A DNA stretch of 64,000 nucleotides. Origin: Chitinophagales bacterium (GTDB taxonomy: Bacteria > Bacteroidota > Bacteroidia > Chitinophagales > Chitinophagaceae). Below the pieces are notes generated by a model. That model was given only the letters and a program-made list of their open reading frames with translations, was not told the origin of the DNA and ran no database searches. Positions 56,432-62,866 of the stretch are shown here, piece after piece. Position 1 is the first letter of the stretch. Each line of letters opens with the position of its first letter. A program made the position numbers and the translations under genes. Where the stretch lies: positions 650,713 through 714,712 of the forward strand of contig JAIXKI010000002.1 in NCBI GenBank assembly GCA_026936105.1, written 5' to 3'.

Positions 56432-56863
56432 TTATACAGGGTGAATGACATAGGTTACAACACCCCAAATGGCAAAGTCGCTGAACTCGGCAAGGTTGAT
56501 CGTTTTGTAGCGGTTATTTTCCGGGATTAAAAATGCCGAAGAAAAATTTTTGTGAAAGCGGCGCACCAGCAGTTCGCCGTTCAATACCGCAACAATGATC
56601 TTTCCATTGGCCAGCTTCAATGACCGGTCAACGATCAGCACATCTCCTTCAAAAACGCCTGCATCCCGCATCGCATCTCCTTTCATGCGAAAGAAAAAAG
56701 TGGCCGGTTTGTTTTTGATGAGCTGTTCATTCAGGTCAATGCCTCTTTCGGCATAATCATCGGCAGCAGCGCCGAATCCTGTTGCATTGGCAGTCCGCAC
56801 ATCCTGTTGCGAAAAACCTTTGGAGCCTTCGTACCCGGCTTCATTCCAGTATTCCCCGTCCAT
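56432..56863 (-). CDS. umuD: UmuD-like protein lacking the self-cleavage dyad
   Basis: This 143-residue S24/LexA-fold protein aligns well with E. coli UmuD: TGFGAAADDYAERGIDLN against CGFPSPAADYVEQRIDLN, then the GD-x-M motif and GDVLIVDRS. In place of the catalytic Ser60 (GDSM) it has Ala64 (GDAM). In place of Lys97 (VKKL) it has Arg101 (VRRF). The Cys-Gly cut site is Thr28-Gly29. Auto-cleavage is therefore not expected. It is the first gene of the umu run and faces a palindrome-rich divergent promoter. It may act as an uncleaved UmuC partner, or its activation may differ from the E. coli scheme. Confidence 0.9.
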   Translation of the reverse strand: MDGEYWNEAGYEGSKGFSQQDVRTANATGFGAAADDYAERGIDLNEQLIKNKPATFFFRMKGDAMRDAGVFEGDVLIVDRSLKLANGKIIVAVLNGELLVRRFHKNFSSAFLIPENNRYKTINLAEFSDFAIWGVVTYVIHPV

Positions 56864-56936
56864 AAAATAAATTTTGTTATACTAAAATAATTAGTAAATT
56901 TATGCTAACAAAATTTGTTATTAAAAAGGATGGGTT
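56864..56936. promoter_or_regulatory. Divergent operator/promoter region of the umu module
   Basis: Only 73 nt separate the umuD ATG from the 2H-ligase ATG. It contains a perfect palindrome ACTAA-AATAA-TTAGT (56881-56895) and a perfect palindrome TAACAAA-A-TTTGTTA (56906-56920). A further half-site TTTGTTA lies at 56873-56879, and TTAG/CTAA arms link the two palindromes. The arrangement suggests co-operative binding of a repressor controlling both directions. Confidence 0.6.
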
Positions 56937-57557
56937 ATGAAAACTATTGTGAACACGATACCGGGTTACCGGATGTTTGAGTATTTACTGGTGCTGAGTC
57001 CTCATGAAGAATTATGGAACAGGATCATGAAGATTAAAAATGAATTTGCGGAAGCATATCATTGTGAGCAGGCGGTAAGAGGCAGGCCTTATGTGACGCT
57101 GGTGAATTTTATGCAATACGAAATGATGGAGACGGGGATCGTCAATCATTTCAAAACGATCGCCATGGGCCAATACCCGTTTAAAGCGGAGTTGAAGGAT
57201 TTCGGAAGCTTTCCCTCGCATACGATTTTTATTAATGTTGCATCGAAGACCCCGGTACAAAACCTGGTAAAAAGGATCCGGAAAGAAATGCGGCGGATGA
57301 TGAAGCCGGGTGAGGATAACAAGCCTCATTTTATACTGGAGCCTCATCTGACCATTGCAAGAAAATTGCAACCCGGCCAATATGAAAGAGGATGGGCCGA
57401 GTACAGCCGCAAACATTTTACAGGCCGCTTCATTGCAGGCAGAATGACCCTGCTGAAAAGGCCTGCCGGCGATCAAAAGTTAAGGTACCTGCCGGTTGAA
57501 AGATTTGAATTTCAAAATCTGCCTGTATTGACCAGGCAGGGAGAATTATTCGGTTAG
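56937..57557 (+). CDS. 2H phosphoesterase (2'-5' RNA ligase family)
   Basis: This 206-residue soluble protein has the duplicated fold of 2H enzymes. The second motif is clear (PHLTIA, HxT near residue 140). The first reads SHTIFI near residue 98, where the Thr directly follows the His, so it is not a canonical HxT. The family includes RNA 2'-5' ligases, cyclic phosphodiesterases and tRNA-splicing enzymes. It faces the umuD gene across a 73-nt operator-like region and precedes a radical SAM gene by 102 nt. A role in handling damaged RNA or nucleotide ends is inferred from context. Confidence 0.82.
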   Translation: MKTIVNTIPGYRMFEYLLVLSPHEELWNRIMKIKNEFAEAYHCEQAVRGRPYVTLVNFMQYEMMETGIVNHFKTIAMGQYPFKAELKDFGSFPSHTIFINVASKTPVQNLVKRIRKEMRRMMKPGEDNKPHFILEPHLTIARKLQPGQYERGWAEYSRKHFTGRFIAGRMTLLKRPAGDQKLRYLPVERFEFQNLPVLTRQGELFG

Positions 57558-57659
57558 CTTACTAAGGAGAATAAGGACCGGAAGGGGTGTGGTGAAAGGA
57601 CAGGTGCATTCTTATTCTCCTTTCCAATTTTATTTCCAGGAAACGAAAACAGGATTTAC

Positions 57660-58805
57660 ATGCAGGAAAAATTGCAGCAGGATCATTATAAACTCGCTCC
57701 TCAGAAAGGTGATGGTTGGCGGGATATTCATGATCAGGAAAGTGCAGCAGAAAAGCAGTCATACATCTCCGGCCGCGGCGCCCAATTCAATACGGCAAAC
57801 CGTTTTTTGAAGAATGAAATGGTGAAAGAACACATAGAAGCCATTGATGAATGGGAGCAAGGGAATTCAACCACTCAATACCTGGAGCAGGAGGTAAAGA
57901 GCATAGTGAACAAAGTGGATAGCCCTGACCTGGGCATGTCTTACAGCATGAATCCTTATGCAGGTTGCGAACATGGATGTATTTATTGTTATGCCCGCAA
58001 TGTGCATGAATACTGGGGTTACAGCGCCGGGTTGGATTTTGAAAAGAAGATCATTGTGAAAGTGAATGCCCCCAAATTGTTACGCAGATTTTTAATGCAA
58101 CCGAAATGGGATGCAATGCCCATTATGCTGAGCGGAAATACAGATTGCTATCAGCCGGCAGAGCAGAAATACCGTTTGACAAGAGCCTTGCTGAAAGTGT
58201 GCAATGAATTTAACCAGCCGGTGGGAATACTGACAAAAAATTCATGGATATTGAAAGATAAGGATGTGCTGCAGGAGATGGCAAAGAAGAAGATCGTTTC
58301 CGCTATGGTATCCATCACTTCCTTCAATGAAGACCTGCGAAGGGTGATGGAGCCCAGGACAACGACGGCAAAACAAAAATTAAAGGTCATAAATGAACTG
58401 AGCAGCGCCGGAGTTCGGATGGGCATCATGATGGGGCCGATGATCCCGGGTTTGAATGACCATGAAATGCAGAGGATCATGAAAGCGGCAAAAGATAACG
58501 GAGCCACATTTACTGCCTACACTTTTATCCGGCTGAACGGTTCCGTTAAATTCTTATTCCATGACTGGCTGCATAAAAATTTTCCGGACAGGGCGGATAG
58601 GGTCTGGCATCTTATCGAGCAGTCACATGGAGGCAAAGTGAATGACAGCCGCTGGGGATTGAGGAAACATGGTGAAGGCCCGATAGCCGGACTGGTGGCA
58701 GAGCAATACCGGAAATACGGAAAACTTTACGGCATGAACACCGAAGAATGGAGTTTGAACAGAAACGTGTTCCGCAGGCCCGGGCAACAGGGAAAACTAT
58801 TCTGA
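57660..58805 (+). CDS. PA0069-type radical SAM protein
   Basis: This 381-residue protein has a radical SAM core with the cluster motif CEHGCIYCYA (CxxxCxxC), preceded by SMNPYAGC and followed by AGLDFEKKIIVK. This is the family close to spore photoproduct lyase, annotated as PA0069. The core strands continue with MLSGNTDCYQPAEQKY, ILTKNSWILKD and MMGPMIPGLNDHE. The substrate is unknown, although homology to photoproduct lyase hints at DNA repair. The protein starts at ATG 57660. Its 3' end overlaps the convergent META-domain gene by 9 nt. Confidence 0.92.
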   Translation: MQEKLQQDHYKLAPQKGDGWRDIHDQESAAEKQSYISGRGAQFNTANRFLKNEMVKEHIEAIDEWEQGNSTTQYLEQEVKSIVNKVDSPDLGMSYSMNPYAGCEHGCIYCYARNVHEYWGYSAGLDFEKKIIVKVNAPKLLRRFLMQPKWDAMPIMLSGNTDCYQPAEQKYRLTRALLKVCNEFNQPVGILTKNSWILKDKDVLQEMAKKKIVSAMVSITSFNEDLRRVMEPRTTTAKQKLKVINELSSAGVRMGIMMGPMIPGLNDHEMQRIMKAAKDNGATFTAYTFIRLNGSVKFLFHDWLHKNFPDRADRVWHLIEQSHGGKVNDSRWGLRKHGEGPIAGLVAEQYRKYGKLYGMNTEEWSLNRNVFRRPGQQGKLF

Positions 58806-59249
58806 CTCCAGTTCTATCAGTAATGATTTGTCCTGATATAGAAACAGTTTTTTACCTTTTATTTTAAAGCGGTTCACTTTTTCCAGCACACTGAAAAATG
58901 CATCTTCTTTTTCCTGCACACCCTCGCAATACATCTTGGTGGAAAAGACCTGAGAGATGCCGATTGATTTATTTTTTACAGCCAGTTTTCCGCCAAAAAT
59001 GTTACATCCGCCATTTCCATGAACGCTTTCTTTTTCATGGTCAAATTCGATAAAAGCTCTCTTCCCCGTGATCGTATCCTTTCCTGCAGATATCTTTTCA
59101 TTCTTTTCAGGTATGTGTATCTCTTTTACATACCATTCTATTCCATACAGAGAAGATTCCGAAGAACCTGAATTGTAAGATGAAGTTTTACAGCCGGAGA
59201 AGAATAGTCCGAGCATAATGACCGGAATGCTGATTAAGGTCTTTTTCAT
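58797..59249 (-). CDS. META-domain lipoprotein (HslJ-like)
   Basis: The start is ATG 59249, giving 150 residues with a lipoprotein signal (MKKTLISIPVIMLGLFFSGC). The META domain covers the rest: LYGIEWYVKEI, GNGGCNIFGGKL near 87-98, ISQVFSTKMYCEG and FFSVLEKVNRFKI. HslJ-type lipoproteins are linked to envelope stress and heat- or novobiocin-related phenotypes; their molecular action is unclear. It is convergent with the radical SAM gene, overlapping by 9 nt. A frame running up to 59327 adds 26 unlikely residues. Confidence 0.88.
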   Translation of the reverse strand: MKKTLISIPVIMLGLFFSGCKTSSYNSGSSESSLYGIEWYVKEIHIPEKNEKISAGKDTITGKRAFIEFDHEKESVHGNGGCNIFGGKLAVKNKSIGISQVFSTKMYCEGVQEKEDAFFSVLEKVNRFKIKGKKLFLYQDKSLLIELESE

Positions 59250-59445
59250 ATTTTTCTTTGTTTCCCCCAATAGATGCTTTAGTTTTTCTTTTTGCATAAA
59301 CCTGGCCTCAACAAATTTTCTTAGCAATTGATATAGCCGGAAAATGAATAAATAGGTTGCTTTGAAATAAGTATTGCCTGAGGAATCCCTAAGATAACTT
59401 CTATCGTTTAAAAGTTGACCGATGATGCAATTAAAAAGATAAATT

Positions 59446-60618
59446 TTATACCTTGATATAGATCTTCTTCTTATCCAGCCAATAACAGATGGCCCACATC
59501 AGGATGATGAAGCTGATGGCAAAAGCCAATGAACCTATCCGTGGATCTCCCGGAATTTTTGCACACACTTTTATATAATACCAGTTCCACGGATCTACAT
59601 AGACGGTCTTGCCTGCAGCATTCACTCCGTTCGGAATACGGATCAGCCATAAGATCTTTGGAATAAAAGCGCTCAGTGCAAATACAAACAAGGCATTTTT
59701 TCCGAAGACATTGAAAAATTTGCTTAGCCAGATCTTTACTTTTTTGATTTCGATCATATAGATCATGGTGGCAATGATGATCGTGGCAAGGCCTGTGGTA
59801 TAGATTACATAAGAACTGGTCCAGATCTTTTTATTGATGGGAAAAACCATATCCCAGCAAAATCCTGTCAGCAGCATTACCGATCCGGCAACGAAAAGGC
59901 CTGAGATCATTTCAAAATTTTTGCCTTTCTTCTGAATGTAATCCCCGATAAGATAGCCAAAGATGACCTGCGCTATCGGTCCCATAGTACTCATGATCCC
60001 TTCCGGGTCAAAAGGCATCCCTTCTCCTTTGTACATGTGCGGGATGTGAAGGATAGCTTCATCAACTTTATTGCCGAACCATCCCGTCATGCTGTAAGGA
60101 TCGGCGGGGTCACCCAGTAAAAAACAAAGAGCCCAGTACAGCAAAAGAATAATAAGCGCCGAAAGGAATGCCCCTCTTGGTTTTAAATAATAGATAATGA
60201 TGGATGCAAAGAAATATGCGATGGCGATCCTGGCCAGGACGCCGAGAATCCGAACCCCGCTCATCGGGTTATCCGGATCTACCCAATGACGAAATACCAA
60301 CTGATCGCCTTTCCAGAAAAAGAAAGGCCACCAGGTAAGAAAGAGTCCGATGAAATAAATGAGCAGTGATCTTTTAACCACTTTTTTCCAGAAAGCTTTA
60401 TCACCTCCGGCTTGCAGGCGTGGCATAACAAAAGACAAGGCATTGCCCACGGCAAAAAGGAAAAAGGGAAATACGAGGTCTGTAGGCGTAAGCCCATGCC
60501 AGGGCGCATGCTCCAGAGGCGGATAAATATGAGCCCATGATCCGGGGTTATTTACCAATATCATCAGGCAGACGGTGGCTCCCCGGAAAACGTCGAGGGA
60601 ATAAAATCTTTCTTTCAA
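59446..60618 (-). CDS. Multi-pass acyltransferase-like membrane protein (NagX/HGSNAT family)
   Basis: I place the start at TTG 60618 (390 residues, beginning KERFYSLDVFRGATVCLMIL). No in-frame ATG exists near the conserved start, and the longer frame to 60759 would overlap the divergent gene. The protein has about ten membrane helices and the family signature SLDVFRG, NNPGSW and HGLTPTDLVFPFFLFAVGNAL. Members include lysosomal heparan-alpha-glucosaminide acetyltransferase and bacterial NagX. It probably transfers acetyl groups across the membrane to an amino sugar, or takes up the sugar. It is divergent from the WbpD-like acetyltransferase. Confidence 0.8.
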   Translation of the reverse strand: MKERFYSLDVFRGATVCLMILVNNPGSWAHIYPPLEHAPWHGLTPTDLVFPFFLFAVGNALSFVMPRLQAGGDKAFWKKVVKRSLLIYFIGLFLTWWPFFFWKGDQLVFRHWVDPDNPMSGVRILGVLARIAIAYFFASIIIYYLKPRGAFLSALIILLLYWALCFLLGDPADPYSMTGWFGNKVDEAILHIPHMYKGEGMPFDPEGIMSTMGPIAQVIFGYLIGDYIQKKGKNFEMISGLFVAGSVMLLTGFCWDMVFPINKKIWTSSYVIYTTGLATIIIATMIYMIEIKKVKIWLSKFFNVFGKNALFVFALSAFIPKILWLIRIPNGVNAAGKTVYVDPWNWYYIKVCAKIPGDPRIGSLAFAISFIILMWAICYWLDKKKIYIKV

Positions 60619-60673
60619 GCAGTATTTTTTAGCAACTAAATGTATGAAATTGGCTTGATAAGCGTTAAAAGAA

Positions 60674-60681
60674 TAATTTTG
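60674..60681 (+). promoter_or_regulatory. -7 box (TAATTTTG) of the WbpD-like gene
   Basis: TAATTTTG matches TAnnTTTG and ends 5 nt before the ATG at 60687. A TTG at 60650-60652 lies 21 nt upstream. A leaderless or near-leaderless mRNA is predicted. Confidence 0.55.
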
Positions 60682-60686
60682 GATGC

Positions 60687-61268
60687 ATGGAAAACAAACC
60701 TTTTTTCGTTCACCCCAGTTCGATAGTTGACCAGGGAGCACAGATAGGAGGAGGTACAAGGATCTGGCATTTCTGCCACCTGATGCCTACTTGCCGGATT
60801 GGCGAGGATTGCAATATCGGGCAAAATGTTTTTATTGATAACAATACGGTCATCGGCAACGGGGTGAAGATCCAGAATAATGTGTCTGTATATAATGGAG
60901 TGGTTATAGAAGATGGAGTTTTTCTGGGCCCATCCATGGTGTTCACCAATGTGATCAACCCCCGCAGTTTTATTGAAAGGAAGAATGAATTTAAAAAAAC
61001 CCTGATACGGAAAGGAGCTACGGTCGGCGCCAATACAACAATTATCTGTGGGGTGGAAATAGGAGCATTTTCGCTGATAGGGGCCGGTGCTGTGGTCACC
61101 AAAGACGTACCTGCTTATGCTTTGATGATGGGCAATCCTGCAAGGCAAAAGGGTTGGGTGAGTGAGGCAGGGCTCAATTTGCATTTTAATGACGATGGCC
61201 TTGCAATATGTCCCGGAACAGGAAAAAGATATAAATTAGATAAGGGATCGGTCACTGTTATGGAATAG
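60687..61268 (+). CDS. WbpD/WlbB-type UDP-sugar N-acetyltransferase
   Basis: This 193-residue protein is a left-handed beta-helix with hexapeptide repeats ([62 protein letters not shown]). The [15 protein letters not shown] segment and [12 protein letters not shown] tail follow. These match enzymes that acetylate the 3-amino group of UDP-2,3-diaminoglucuronate-type sugars for surface polysaccharides. It is probably an early gene of the surface-glycan locus at the right end, though 200 nt separate it from the antiterminator gene, which has its own promoter. Confidence 0.9.
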   Translation: MENKPFFVHPSSIVDQGAQIGGGTRIWHFCHLMPTCRIGEDCNIGQNVFIDNNTVIGNGVKIQNNVSVYNGVVIEDGVFLGPSMVFTNVINPRSFIERKNEFKKTLIRKGATVGANTTIICGVEIGAFSLIGAGAVVTKDVPAYALMMGNPARQKGWVSEAGLNLHFNDDGLAICPGTGKRYKLDKGSVTVME

Positions 61269-61317
61269 TTATCAACCTGTGGGGACAAATCCCTCAAAAT
61301 CCGCTTATTTTATCTTC

Positions 61318-61347
61318 TTGCCACTCACATTCTGCAACTTATATTTG
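61318..61347 (+). promoter_or_regulatory. Promoter of the polysaccharide locus
   Basis: TTG (61318-61320) and TATATTTG (61340-61347) are separated by exactly 19 nt, the best -33/-7 pair in the window. Transcription would begin near 61354, leaving a leader of about 115 nt before the UpxY-type gene. Confidence 0.75.
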
Positions 61348-61359
61348 CAGTCAAATTAA

Positions 61360-61449
61360 GGTTTTCCAAAGCCTTGATCATCCAAAACCACTCTCATTAA
61401 TACCGGTCATATGGAAAACTTCCTATGTGACTGAGATGGCGAAGCCATC
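61360..61449 (+). promoter_or_regulatory. Structured leader of the UpxY-type gene
   Basis: Within the predicted leader GGTTTT (61360-61365) can pair with AAAACC (61384-61389). A perfect hairpin GATGGC-GAA-GCCATC occupies 61435-61449, ending 20 nt before the ATG at 61470. Hairpins at this place are expected where NusG paralogues load on paused polymerase, but no known pause or ops-like motif was recognised. Confidence 0.45.
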
Positions 61450-61469
61450 AAAAAGATCCTGTATTTGCT

Positions 61470-61964
61470 TTGAAATGGCTGGCAATATATACCAGGCCCC
61501 GATGGGAAAAAAAGGTGGATGAGCTCCTGAAGGGAAAAGGTGTGGAAAGCTATTGCCCATTGAACAAAGTGAGGAGAAAATGGAGCGACCGTATCAAGAT
61601 TATCGAAGAGCCCCTTTTCAAGTCTTATGTTTTTGTAAAGTTGTCTGATGCAGACCGGACCAGAGTACGCATGACCGATGGCGTGATCAACTTTGTGTAC
61701 TGGAACCGGAAACCTGCCGTTATTCGCCAGAGTGAGATCAATGCCATTAAGAGATTTTTAAATGAATACGAAAATGTTGAAGTTCACCCTATGGAGTTCA
61801 GGCAGCATCAAAGAGTGATGATCACTGCCGGGCCTCTGATGGATCAGGTGGGAAGTGTGCTGGATGTAAACCGCAAGATGGTGAAAGTGGCCATTGACAG
61901 CCTGGGTTATATTTTAGTGGCTTATATTGAAAGAACTAAATTATCTTCGGTGCGGATGAGGTAG
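61470..61964 (+). CDS. UpxY-type transcription antiterminator (NusG paralogue)
   Basis: This 164-residue protein has a NusG N-terminal domain (KWLAIYTRPRWEKKVDELL, SYCPLNKVRRKWSDR, PLFKSYVFVKLSD) and a C-terminal KOW domain (HQRVMITAGPLMDQVGSVLDV). Specialised NusG paralogues of this sort (UpxY, LoaP, RfaH) are the first genes of long capsule or exopolysaccharide operons in Bacteroidota and let polymerase read through them. The 56-nt gap to the Wza-like gene and shared direction fit such an operon. It has a strong promoter and a structured leader. Confidence 0.93.
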   Translation: MKWLAIYTRPRWEKKVDELLKGKGVESYCPLNKVRRKWSDRIKIIEEPLFKSYVFVKLSDADRTRVRMTDGVINFVYWNRKPAVIRQSEINAIKRFLNEYENVEVHPMEFRQHQRVMITAGPLMDQVGSVLDVNRKMVKVAIDSLGYILVAYIERTKLSSVRMR

Positions 61965-62020
61965 GAGCATCCACGCTTTTATTTACAATAAGCAGTATTG
62001 ATATTAAACTAAAACTCTTC

Positions 62021-62833
62021 ATGAAATTTATCAGGTTTTCTGTTTTATTCAGTTTTACGGTTTGGTTTTTAGCTTCCTGCGCTGTTCAACAGAAAATGCC
62101 TTATTATCTCGAAAATGTTTCGGACACCACCACTGCCATCAATTCCACTTTCCCGGAATTGAGAATCCAGAAGAATGACCTGCTTTCCATACAGGTGTAT
62201 AGCGCCAGCACACAACCACAGATCTCAGATGCATATTATAACCTTCCTGCAGCAGCTGGATCAGCAGGAAATACCGGGCAACAGGGAAGTGGAGCCGGTT
62301 CGGCAGGCAATAGCGGTTATTTAGTGGATGTGAACGGGAATATAGAATATCCAAGAATCGGCACCCTGCACGTAGAAGGGCTGACCAAACTTCAACTGGC
62401 TGACCTGATAAAGAAAAAGATCAACGAAAAAGATACGGTACTCATTGATCCCTCAGTGATCATCAGGTTTTTGAATTATAAGGTTACGGTGTTAGGTCAG
62501 GTGGGACATGAAGGGCAGGTGAATGTTCCGGGTGAACGGTTGACCATCCTGGAAGCAATAGGCCTGGCAGGAGGTATTACCGATTTTGGAAAGAAAAACG
62601 ATGTTAAGGTGGTTCGGGAAATAAACGGAAGGAGAGAGATCGGCACCATTGATCTTTCATCCAAAGATCTTTTCAGCTCGCCTTATTATAACCTCTTGCA
62701 GAATGATTATGTGATCGTGTACCCGACCAAACAGAAAGCAAAGATGACCGATGAAACAATCGTTTCCCGAAGGATCAGCCTTGCATTAAGTATTATTACG
62801 GCGACGGCTTTCCTGTACAATATTTTCAGATAA
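62021..62833 (+). CDS. Wza-like polysaccharide export lipoprotein
   Basis: This 270-residue protein is a lipoprotein (MKFIRFSVLFSFTVWFLASC, lipobox LASC). A Poly_export domain follows (about 45-140: RIQKNDLLSIQVYS, the Gly/Ala/Ser-rich insert GSAGNTGQQGSGAGSAG, then VDVNGNIEYPRIGTL). A SLBB domain (about 150-220: VTVLGQVGHEGQVNVPG) is next, with a C-terminal membrane helix (ALSIITATAFLYNIF). It is the outer-membrane export channel of a surface polysaccharide. The inserted Gly-rich stretch is longer than needed and probably flexible. It lies 33 nt upstream of the Wzc-like gene. Confidence 0.93.
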   Translation: MKFIRFSVLFSFTVWFLASCAVQQKMPYYLENVSDTTTAINSTFPELRIQKNDLLSIQVYSASTQPQISDAYYNLPAAAGSAGNTGQQGSGAGSAGNSGYLVDVNGNIEYPRIGTLHVEGLTKLQLADLIKKKINEKDTVLIDPSVIIRFLNYKVTVLGQVGHEGQVNVPGERLTILEAIGLAGGITDFGKKNDVKVVREINGRREIGTIDLSSKDLFSSPYYNLLQNDYVIVYPTKQKAKMTDETIVSRRISLALSIITATAFLYNIFR

Positions 62834-62866
62834 ATATTTCAAAAAAAATTATTCAAATCTTATCAG

